Source: Tahibacter aquaticus (GTDB taxonomy: Bacteria > Pseudomonadota > Gammaproteobacteria > Xanthomonadales > Rhodanobacteraceae). Taken from it: 64,000 nucleotides of DNA. Under the pieces are notes generated by a model, which saw only the letters and a list, made by a program, of their open reading frames with translations, was not told the DNA's origin and made no database searches. The stretch is from contig NZ_SNZH01000003.1 of assembly GCF_004363655.1 (NCBI RefSeq), positions 118,020 through 182,019 on the forward strand, written 5' to 3'. Made by a program: the position numbers and the translations under genes. The number at the start of each line of letters is the position of its first letter. The stretch's first letter is position 1. Positions 54,689 through 62,034 of the stretch are shown here, piece by piece.

Positions 54689-57001
54689 CTACTGCAGATC
54701 GTATTGCCAGCGCAGTTCCACCCGGCGCGGATCGCCGAGGCGGTAGCGGGTTTCCTGGCGCCGGTCGTTGTAGCGGAAGTCGACGCGGTCCAGGTACAGC
54801 GCGTCCAGTGCGTTGCTCACCGCCAGGGAGAAGTCGGCGTAGGGCAGGCGGTAGCCGATGCGGAAATCGAGCAGGCTGTAGGCCGGGCGGCGGTTGCCCG
54901 GGTTGATGTCCAGCGTGGTTTCGGCTTCGGCGGCGTGATAGGCGTCGAGCGCGCCGTACCAGCCGTCGCCATCGCCGAAACGCAGGCCGAACAGCACCGT
55001 CTGGCGCGGTGCGCCGGGCAGGCGCTGCCTGGGGTCTTCGTTGTAGTAGCGGTAATAGTCGTAGTGCGCGCTGAGCCGGCCCAGGCCTAGCGTGGCGCGC
55101 CACAGCCGGTGCAGGCGCAGGTCCATTTCCAGCTCGGCGCCGTAGACGCGGCCGCGGGCGCCGACGTGGTTGGTCACATAGTGGAACCGTTCACGGATCA
55201 AGGTATGGAAGAGCGAGGCGCGGATGCCCAGGCGGTCCTGCCACCAGCGCGTCTGCCAGCCCAGCTGGGTGGAGTCGTCGCGTTCTGCCGGCTGGATGAA
55301 TTCGGCGCGCACGCCGGCACTGGAGCGGATGCCGCGGCCGTGGCTGAGGCTCAGGCGCTGGTCCTCGTCGATCTGCCAGGTACCGACGATCAGCGGCACC
55401 GGCGTATTGGTGTCGACGCGGCCGGATTCGGCGAATTCCAGGGTGGAGTCCAGTTCGGCGCAGATGCCTGGGCGCGGGATGCCCTCGGGCACGCTGCAGC
55501 TGATGCTGAGGAAGTCCTGCTTGGCCGTCTCGCGCACCTGGCGCAGGCCGACGCCAACGCTGAACGGCGACTCGAAGCGGTATTCGCCCCAGAGCCAGGC
55601 GCTGCGGGTGCGGAAGTCCATGTCCTGGCGGCTGTCGCCGAGGCGGCGGAAGCCGGCGATCCACAGCGCGTCCAGGTCGGCAAAGGACACCGCGCTGATC
55701 TCCGCGCCTGCGGCGAACTGCCAGCGGCCCAGCCGGTACTGCGCACTGCTGCCGACGGCGCGGCGGCGCTCCACGTTCCAGTCGCCGCTGGGGCCGAAGC
55801 CGGAACCCAGCCACAGGCCTTTCTGCTGCGCGATGGTGCTGTTGGCGTTGAGGCGGAATGTCCAGTCGTCGAGTGCGTATTGCAGGCTCAGGGCCGAACC
55901 GTAGGCATGGGTCTGGGTACGCGAGGTTTCGCGCGAATAGCTGATGCGCTCGCGGTCCAGCGGAAACGGGAATTCGCCGGCGGCGGTATACAAGGCGGGG
56001 TCGTCGCCGCTGACGCCGAGCAGGGCCCATTCCAGGCTGAAGCCAGGCAGGAATTCCGGCACCAGGTTGAGCTTGACGAAGGCGTTGTCGACCGCGCGGT
56101 CTTCGCGATTGGCTTCGGTGACGAATTTTTCGTGTACGTAATCGGGCAGTACACGGCGCTCGGTCGCTACGCGCAGGCCGGATTCGCTGTCGCCGAAGCG
56201 GCCGGACCAGGATACCGAGCCGCGCAGTGCGCCTTCGTTGCCGATGCCGGTGCCCAGGCGCAGTGTCGGCGTTTCCGCCGGGGCGCCGGTATACAGATCC
56301 AGCGCGCCGGCGGTGGCGCTGCCGCCGCGCTCGAAGCTGCGCGGACCGCGCTGCAGTTCCAGGGTCGCGAGCGCATCCACCGGCACCATGTCGCCTTCGA
56401 TCAGGCTGGTGCCCAGGTCGATGCCGTCCAGGCGCACGGCCAGGCCGCTGAACTGGTCGAGGTCGCGCTCCTGGCCGCGGATGGCGAGGCTGGCGCCGCT
56501 GGCATAGACGTTCGGTGCGTAGCGGCCGATCTGGTTCAGGCTGAGGAAGGGCGAGTCGGCCAGGCGTTCGGATTCGACCCGGGTGATGCTCATGGCCTCG
56601 TGCGCCAGCAGGGTCACCGGTGGCGAGGCCGCGGTAACCGGTGCGGCCGAGGGCAGTGGCGTGTCCTCGATGGTCAGCTCGGACAGGTTCAGCTGCTGGC
56701 TGGGCGCCGCCGCCACGATTTCGATCGCACCGTCGTCGCGCCGGCGCCAGGCCAGGCCGGCCGGGGCGAGCAGGTTGTCCAGCGCGTGCGCCAGCGTTGC
56801 CCGTGTTTTGGCCGGCGTGCACGGTGCCGTCGGCACGCGGTCGGAGCGGTCGACGATGGGCACATTGGCCAACAGCGCCAACTGTTCCAGGCAGCCCAGC
56901 AAGGGGCCGGGCGCAAGGTCGATGTCGTAGAGTGGTTCGGGTTCGGCCGCGATCAGGTGCAGGGGCAGCAGCGCGGCAAGCAGGCAAGCGATAGGACGCA
57001 G
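54689..57001 (-). CDS. TonB-dependent transducer receptor with STN domain; noncanonical CTG start
   Basis: The 770-aa receptor begins with a signal peptide (RPIACLLAALLPLHLIAA), an N-terminal STN signalling domain (YDIDLAPGPLLGCLEQLALL...LAHALDNLLAPAGLAWRRR) used to talk to FecR, a plug domain and a barrel ending RVELRWQYDLQ. No ATG, GTG or TTG precedes the signal peptide in frame. The first TTG would cut into the STN domain. A CTG at 57001 gives a correct signal peptide and has GAGGA exactly 7 nt upstream, just after the fecR stop. A frameshift in the first codons (the ATG overlapping the fecR stop is one frame off) is the other explanation. It receives an unknown ligand, perhaps a siderophore. 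Confidence 0.8.
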   Translation of the reverse strand: MRPIACLLAALLPLHLIAAEPEPLYDIDLAPGPLLGCLEQLALLANVPIVDRSDRVPTAPCTPAKTRATLAHALDNLLAPAGLAWRRRDDGAIEIVAAAPSQQLNLSELTIEDTPLPSAAPVTAASPPVTLLAHEAMSITRVESERLADSPFLSLNQIGRYAPNVYASGASLAIRGQERDLDQFSGLAVRLDGIDLGTSLIEGDMVPVDALATLELQRGPRSFERGGSATAGALDLYTGAPAETPTLRLGTGIGNEGALRGSVSWSGRFGDSESGLRVATERRVLPDYVHEKFVTEANREDRAVDNAFVKLNLVPEFLPGFSLEWALLGVSGDDPALYTAAGEFPFPLDRERISYSRETSRTQTHAYGSALSLQYALDDWTFRLNANSTIAQQKGLWLGSGFGPSGDWNVERRRAVGSSAQYRLGRWQFAAGAEISAVSFADLDALWIAGFRRLGDSRQDMDFRTRSAWLWGEYRFESPFSVGVGLRQVRETAKQDFLSISCSVPEGIPRPGICAELDSTLEFAESGRVDTNTPVPLIVGTWQIDEDQRLSLSHGRGIRSSAGVRAEFIQPAERDDSTQLGWQTRWWQDRLGIRASLFHTLIRERFHYVTNHVGARGRVYGAELEMDLRLHRLWRATLGLGRLSAHYDYYRYYNEDPRQRLPGAPRQTVLFGLRFGDGDGWYGALDAYHAAEAETTLDINPGNRRPAYSLLDFRIGYRLPYADFSLAVSNALDALYLDRVDFRYNDRRQETRYRLGDPRRVELRWQYDLQ

Positions 57002-57011
57002 ACGCTTGTCC

Positions 57012-57959
57012 TCATCGCAGAATGTAGGCGACGCGCGGAATATGCCGCAGGCTCAGCTGCGACGTCTGCGCCACCACGCGCAGCGCCGCCTGCGGATCGT
57101 CCAGCGGCAAGGTCGCGGTGATCGGCATGTCGCCGCGCGCAGCGTTGCTCAGCACCACCCGTTCGGGCAGGTAGCGGTCGAGCTCGGCCAGCACCTGGCG
57201 CAGTGGCATCTGTTCCACGCTGAGCACGCCGCGGGTCCAGTCGTCGCTGCCGCCCGACAGCGCGGACAGCTGGGCAGTGCTGGCATCGGCGGCGACGAAG
57301 GCCTGCTGGCCGGCGTGCAGATCCACCGGCGAACCCTTGCCCGTGGCCACGCGCACTATGCCTTCGTGCACGCCGACTTCGGTACCTGCATCGGTGCGGT
57401 TGACCACATAGCGCGTGCCCACGGCCATGGCGTCGACGTCGCCGCTGGTCACGTGCAGCGGGCGCGACGCATCTTTCGCCACGGCGATGGCGAGGCGGCC
57501 GCGCAGCAGTTCGATGTCGCGGCGGTGGTCGCTCATGCGCACGCGCACGGCACTGTCGGTGTCCAGTTCCAGTACCGAGCCGTCTGCCAGGGTCTGGCTG
57601 TGCGCGGTGCCGATGGCGGTATGCAGATCGCTGTTGAGGTTCTGCCAGGCGGGTTGCAGGCGCGGGCCGAACACGACGGCCAGCACGAGCAGCAGCGGCG
57701 TTGCGGCAAGGCTCCAGCGCAGCAGCGGCCGGCTGGCGGACCGGCGCTGTGCCGCCGCCGGCTGCACGGCACTTAGCGCGAGCGGGCTTTGCTCCAGCGC
57801 GAAGGTGGCGGCACAGATGTCGGCATAAGCCAGCCGGTGGCGCGGGTTATGTGCCAGCCAGAGGTCGAGCGAACGGCTTTCTTCGGCCGAAAGGTCTCTC
57901 CCACTGGCTATGGAGTGCCAGCGTGCGGCTTGTTGCAGCAGAGAATCGGGCGAGTTCAT
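57012..57959 (-). CDS. FecR-family anti-sigma/sensor protein
   Basis: The 315-aa protein has a cytoplasmic N-terminal domain (AARWHSIASGRDLSAEESRSLDLWLAHNPRHRLAYADI), one membrane helix at about 95-115 and a periplasmic FecR domain (GSVLELDTDSAVRV, RLAIAVAKD, GTRYVVNRTDAGTEVGVHEGIVRV). I start at the ATG at 57959, which has GGAG at a good distance; another ATG two codons earlier sits too close to it. It transmits a signal from the STN receptor to the sigma factor, both adjacent on the same strand. The C-terminal secretin/STN-like tail (LSLRHIPRVAYILR) matches FecR partners. Confidence 0.92.
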   Translation of the reverse strand: MNSPDSLLQQAARWHSIASGRDLSAEESRSLDLWLAHNPRHRLAYADICAATFALEQSPLALSAVQPAAAQRRSASRPLLRWSLAATPLLLVLAVVFGPRLQPAWQNLNSDLHTAIGTAHSQTLADGSVLELDTDSAVRVRMSDHRRDIELLRGRLAIAVAKDASRPLHVTSGDVDAMAVGTRYVVNRTDAGTEVGVHEGIVRVATGKGSPVDLHAGQQAFVAADASTAQLSALSGGSDDWTRGVLSVEQMPLRQVLAELDRYLPERVVLSNAARGDMPITATLPLDDPQAALRVVAQTSQLSLRHIPRVAYILR

Positions 57960-58041
57960 GGTCATTTCTCCGGCTGAGACGCGCGAGCGCCGGTATCCCC
58001 CCAAGCGGGGCAGAAACGGGTGTGGGCCAACCCTGGCCGGA

Positions 58042-58578
58042 TCATTGCCGGCGCCTGCCGGACAGGGCCGCACCCAGCTGGGCCAGGGCGCGGGTGAGGT
58101 GGTTCTCGACCGTCTTGGGCTGCAGATTGAGGCGGTCGGCGATTTCTTTCTGGCTATGGCCGTGGATGCGCGCCAGCACCAGCACGTCGCGCGCGCGCGG
58201 CGTCAGCGTATTGAGGGCGGCGCTGACCCGGGCCACGTCTTCCTGCACGCTGGCGATATGGTCGGCGCCCGGAGAAAAGGCGCCGTCTTCGTATTCGCTC
58301 TCGATCGCGTGGGCATCGCTGACCATTCGCCGGCGCAGCTGGTCCCGCGCCAGGTTGGTGGCGACGTGGAACAGGAACGCGCGCGGCTTGGCGATGGCTT
58401 CGCGCTTGGCCTGGGCAATCAGGCGCATGCCGGCTTCCTGGGCCAGGTCTTCGGCCTGGCCGAGATCGCCGCAGAGGCGGCGCAGGTAGGCCACCAGCTC
58501 GCCGTAGCAGGCCGAATACAGCTCGGCAGTGGCTTGGGCGTCGGCATCGGGGGCGGGGCGGGGCGAGACTGAACTCAT
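58042..58578 (-). CDS. ECF sigma factor of the FecI type
   Basis: The 178-aa sigma-70 family ECF factor contains region 2 (LVAYLRRLCGDLGQAEDLAQEAGMRL, PRAFLFHVATNLARDQLRRR) and region 4 (LNTLTPRARDVLVLARIHGHSQKEIADRLNLQPKTVENHLTRAL) with a helix-turn-helix. I start at 58578, since upstream the longer frame lies opposite or within the TonB gene. It is followed by FecR and the STN-type receptor, the usual FecI-FecR-FecA order, with 82-bp gaps. It should direct RNA polymerase to the receptor gene when ligand is present. Confidence 0.93.
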   Translation of the reverse strand: MSSVSPRPAPDADAQATAELYSACYGELVAYLRRLCGDLGQAEDLAQEAGMRLIAQAKREAIAKPRAFLFHVATNLARDQLRRRMVSDAHAIESEYEDGAFSPGADHIASVQEDVARVSAALNTLTPRARDVLVLARIHGHSQKEIADRLNLQPKTVENHLTRALAQLGAALSGRRRQ

Positions 58579-58660
58579 GCCGGGCCGCTTGCGCCGGCAC
58601 AGAAGTGGTTGGCAGCGTGCCGGCGCGGCAGGCCGGGCTGAGGCAGCACCGTGGCCATGG

Positions 58661-59491
58661 TCAGATACTGAGCCGGTAGACGATGGGCAGGCGCAGTTCG
58701 AGCTGGCGCGCTTCGCCGGTGAAGAACGCGGCACTGGGGAGCGGCGAGGCGCGCCGCAGCAGCTCCAGCGCTGCCTTGTCCAGCACCGCATGGCCGGAAC
58801 TCTGCGCGATGCGCTGGTTGACCAGGCGGCCGTCGGGCATCAGCACGACAAGGACTTCCACCGTGCCCTGCAGGCGTTCGCGCCGGGCCGACGCCGGATA
58901 GCGCCGGTGCTGGGCCAGCCATTCGAGCACGCGCAAGGTGGTGGTGTTGACTGCGGTATCGGCGACCGGGTTGACCGGCAGGCCGGCTTCCGCAGCGGTG
59001 GGCAGCGTGGGCGGCGGCGCCGGTACAGGCACCGCGACCAGTGGTTCGGTCAGTGTGGCGGGTAGCGGAATCGGCGCGGGGCTTGTGGCAGTCTTGGCCA
59101 GTTCGCGCGGTTGCGGCGGGGCTGCGGGCCTGGGCGGTCGCGTCGCCGCTGTAGCGGGCGGGGCCGGGGCGTCGGCAGGATACTCGACCGGCGCGGTCGT
59201 CGCGGGGGCGGTAGCGCCGCCGCTGCGCAGGCTGACCTGCAGGGGCGGGCGTTCCGGCGTGGGTTCGAAATCGGCGATCCATTGCCACAGGGCAATGGCA
59301 CCGAAGGCATGCAGCAACAGGGACAGGCTCAGGGCCATCAGGCCGGGCCGCAGCGGGCGCTCGGGGTGAGCGACGAAGGCGGGTGCCGGCATGGCAGCGT
59401 CAGGGTTCGCTGCCGCCGCAACGGCGACCGTCGCCGTGCCAGGCGATGCGAAGAGGAGGACGTGCGCGGCGTTGGAGGACGTACTCGGCAT
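58661..59491 (-). CDS. TonB-family energy-transducing protein
   Basis: The protein has a membrane anchor (LMALSLSLLLHAFGAIALW), a Pro/Ala-rich periplasmic rod (TAPVEYPADAPAPP, PAAPPQPREL) and the TonB C-terminal domain (HRRYPASARRERLQGTVEVLVVLMPDGRL and SGHAVLDKAALELLRRA). It couples the inner-membrane proton force to outer-membrane receptors. Its place in front of the FecI/FecR/receptor genes suggests a dedicated TonB. The start is unsure: 59491 gives 276 aa and GC-rich third positions throughout, whereas the ATG at 59392 gives the usual short cytoplasmic tail. No clear ribosome site helps. Confidence 0.85.
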   Translation of the reverse strand: MPSTSSNAAHVLLFASPGTATVAVAAAANPDAAMPAPAFVAHPERPLRPGLMALSLSLLLHAFGAIALWQWIADFEPTPERPPLQVSLRSGGATAPATTAPVEYPADAPAPPATAATRPPRPAAPPQPRELAKTATSPAPIPLPATLTEPLVAVPVPAPPPTLPTAAEAGLPVNPVADTAVNTTTLRVLEWLAQHRRYPASARRERLQGTVEVLVVLMPDGRLVNQRIAQSSGHAVLDKAALELLRRASPLPSAAFFTGEARQLELRLPIVYRLSI

Positions 59492-59670
59492 CGCGGGCGA
59501 TGGTCTTCGACCTGAATGGCGGCGGATATTAGCTACAGTAACGTGAAAAGGCATGTGTTATGCGCAAGGTCGATGTGCTTGGGGGGATCGGCGAGGTCGC
59601 GCGTCTACCGATTGTGAAACGCAAAGGCAGCCTGCAAACCTGCTTGCAGCTGCAAAAGACGGGAAAAAAC

Positions 59671-61221
59671 ATGAGCACCAGTTCGATCGGAAAATTTGCA
59701 CTCCGCACAGGCCAGTCCCTGGCTGCTGCGCTGACATTGGCGTTGTTTGCCGGCAACGCCGCGGCGGTGAGGCTGGATCCCGACGGCCACGGCCAGGTGC
59801 TGATCTACCCGTACTACACCACCCGCGCCGGCAACCAGACCGTGATTTCGGTGACCAACCACAGCGACCGGCACAAGGCCTTGTTCGTGGCGTTCCGTGA
59901 GGCGCGCAACGGTCGCCAGACGCTGACCTTCAATGTCTACCTGGCGCCGTACGATACTTGGTCTACGACGGCCTTCGCACTGGACGAGAACGGCGAATCG
60001 GCCAATCTGATCAGCGGCGACAAGTCCTGCACCTATCCCGCCTTCGACGAGCGCATCCTGCCCAACGGCCGCCGCTACGTGCCGTTCCGCACTGTCGGCT
60101 ATATCGCGCCGCTGGATGATGCCGGTCCCAACACCATGGACCGGGCGCGCGAAGGCTATGTGGAAATTTTCGAGACCGGCACCCTGGTGCCCGGCTCGCC
60201 GCCGGCCGATGCGATCTCGCCCAACGGCCTTGGCGCGCCGGTCGATTGCGAAGAGCTGTATACGGGCTTCAGCAGCTACTGGCGTACCGCGCCGGCGACT
60301 TATCTGACCAACCCCACGGGCGGGCTCAGCGGCGAGGCAATGGTGCTCAATGTCGGCGACGGCACGGTCATGGCCTACAGCGCGACCGCACTGGCCGATT
60401 TCCGCACCGACCCCAGCGATATTCCCGCGGGTAGCCGCTCCAGCGTGGTATCGCACCGCGCTCCGGCGGAAAACACGCTGGGCCTGGACGACGCGCTGAA
60501 CGACCCGCTGGAGCGCTTCGCCACGGCCGCGGTCGACCTGCCCAGCCGTCGTCTCGAACTGAAATACCCGGCCGAGCGCGGCGTCGATGCGGTCAGCGCG
60601 GTGCTCGCCGCCGATGCCGCCGATGTGAACTATGTGAACGATGCCAGCCTGGGCGCGACCACCGACTGGGTGATCAATTTCCCGACCAAGCCGTACTACA
60701 CCGACCAGGCCATCGTCGGCGCCACCGCGATCAAGCCGTTCACCGCGGTCTATCCGACCACCGGCAGCGAAGCGAGCGCGGCGATGTACCTGCCGTACGC
60801 CTTGCGCGATCCGTCCGGCCGCAGCGTCGGCGTCTCGGCCGGCAGCAGTGCCAACCTCGAAATGCGCTATGCCACGCAGGTCATCGCGCTGGCGCCCAGC
60901 AGCGGTACGGTCAATGCGACCGGACGTCCGCTGGGTTCGACCCTGGTTTCGCGGCTCGCGCCGGTCGCCGCCAGTGCGGTCAAGGAAACCGGCTGGATGA
61001 GCCTCGACCTGCTGCGCTACAGCGAAAACGGCGGCCAGGCCAGCCGCAGCCTGCGCGTGGCCGAAGACGGCACGGCCATGCTCGGCCTGCCGATGATCGG
61101 ATTCACCGCCATCAACTACATCAACTCGAATGCCGCGCCTGGGGTACTGGCCAACTACAGCCTGTCCAAGCAGCAGCGGCGCACCCAGGACTGCAGGCGC
61201 AACACGATTTCCTGCAAGTGA
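59671..61221 (+). CDS. Large secreted protein of unknown function
   Basis: The 516-aa protein starts at 59671 (GGGAAAA upstream) with a signal peptide (ends NAAAV). It is beta-rich without recognised motifs: GHGQVLIYPYYTTRAGNQTVISVTNHS, then ALFVAFREARNGRQTLTFNVYLAPYDTWS, and a C-terminal WMSLDLLRYSENGGQ and GFTAINYINSNA. The opening resembles secreted proteins that I have seen in Xanthomonadales and Lysobacter with PYYT-type starts, of unknown role. A few cysteines (SCTYP, DCEEL, DCRRN, ISCK) might form disulphides. Monocistronic. Confidence 0.75.
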   Translation: MSTSSIGKFALRTGQSLAAALTLALFAGNAAAVRLDPDGHGQVLIYPYYTTRAGNQTVISVTNHSDRHKALFVAFREARNGRQTLTFNVYLAPYDTWSTTAFALDENGESANLISGDKSCTYPAFDERILPNGRRYVPFRTVGYIAPLDDAGPNTMDRAREGYVEIFETGTLVPGSPPADAISPNGLGAPVDCEELYTGFSSYWRTAPATYLTNPTGGLSGEAMVLNVGDGTVMAYSATALADFRTDPSDIPAGSRSSVVSHRAPAENTLGLDDALNDPLERFATAAVDLPSRRLELKYPAERGVDAVSAVLAADAADVNYVNDASLGATTDWVINFPTKPYYTDQAIVGATAIKPFTAVYPTTGSEASAAMYLPYALRDPSGRSVGVSAGSSANLEMRYATQVIALAPSSGTVNATGRPLGSTLVSRLAPVAASAVKETGWMSLDLLRYSENGGQASRSLRVAEDGTAMLGLPMIGFTAINYINSNAAPGVLANYSLSKQQRRTQDCRRNTISCK

Positions 61222-61433
61222 AATAAGGCGCCCGTCGCCGCCGGCACGAACAGCCGCGGCGACGAAAAGCGCCTGACACCGCAACTGCCGCCGCGCGGCA
61301 TTGCCAGCCCGAAGGTGGGAATGGATTCGTGTGACCCACGGATAGGGCCTGCTTGTGCCAAAAATTTGTAGCTAAGTGTTTTTGTACCGATTGATGTGGT
61401 TTTGCCCCGATCGACCTGCTGAAGGAATTAGCT

Positions 61434-61697
61434 ATGTATCGCATCCCTGATATGCATCGTGCGACCAACGCCAGCCGCAGCCCGCGCGCGCAGCGCGTGG
61501 CCGCGTATCGCCGTCTGGGCTATCGCGTCGTCGTGGAAGGCACGCCGACCACGCCGCTGCGCTGGAAGGTGTTCCGTCCCTGGCTGCGCACGGTTTCCGC
61601 CTCGGGCATCGTTGCCTCGCGCGAAGCTGCTGTCGATGCGGCGAATGCCTGGATTCGCGCCGACGTCGATGCGACGCGGCTGAGCGTCGCGCAGTAA
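61434..61697 (+). CDS. Small basic cytosolic protein of unknown function
   Basis: The 87-aa ORF has a good GAAGGA ribosome site 9 bp upstream. It is rich in Arg and Ala (YRRLGYRVVVEG, PLRWKVFRPWLRTVSASG, SREAAVDAANAWI) with an expected pI well above neutral. No domain is recognised. A hairpin follows within about 55 bp. Length and ribosome site make it likely to be a real gene, but no function can be given. Confidence 0.6.
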   Translation: MYRIPDMHRATNASRSPRAQRVAAYRRLGYRVVVEGTPTTPLRWKVFRPWLRTVSASGIVASREAAVDAANAWIRADVDATRLSVAQ

Positions 61698-61701
61698 AAA
61701 C

Positions 61702-61740
61702 CTAGGTCGGGGTTCGCTTCGCTCGCCGCCAACCTGCGCG
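61702..61740 (+). repeat. Partial REP-like element
   Basis: CCTAGGTCGGGGTTCGC followed by GCTCGCCGCCAACC resembles the REP family but lacks the perfect stem and the trailing unit. Confidence 0.4.
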
Positions 61741-61745
61741 GCCAT

Positions 61746-61775
61746 AAAAAAACCACGGCATCGCTGCCGTGGTTT
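61746..61775. terminator. Hairpin with A/T run between convergent genes
   Basis: AAACCACGGCA and TGCCGTGGTTT (61750-61760 and 61765-61775) form an 11-bp stem with a 4-nt loop and a 7-nt A run on the left (T run on the minus strand). It may end transcripts from both sides. Confidence 0.65.
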
Positions 61776-61987
61776 CTGGTAGGGGCGACAGGCCGCAATG
61801 GCCTTGGCGCCTCCCGGCGCGCGGCTGCACTCGGGCAGCCGCGCGTTCGGGTCTGGTCAGTGAATCCCTGCTTTCTTTCCTGCCGGTTCTGGCCATCGTG
61901 ACGTATTGCTGTCGCGGTGCGAGCCTGAGCCCCGTGCTGCGGACCGCCTCTACACCTTCTCAGCAGCAAGTCCCGGTCGAAAAGTCG

Positions 61988-62011
61988 GGCGGCCCGTCCC
62001 TGGGCCGCCCT
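61988..62011 (-). terminator. Terminator of the right-edge gene
   Basis: GGGCGGCCC and GGGCCGCCC pair perfectly (9 bp, 6-nt loop), 24 bp after the stop, and are followed on the minus strand by a T4 run. Confidence 0.65.
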
Positions 62012-62034
62012 GGCAGGTTGTCTTGGTCAACCTG

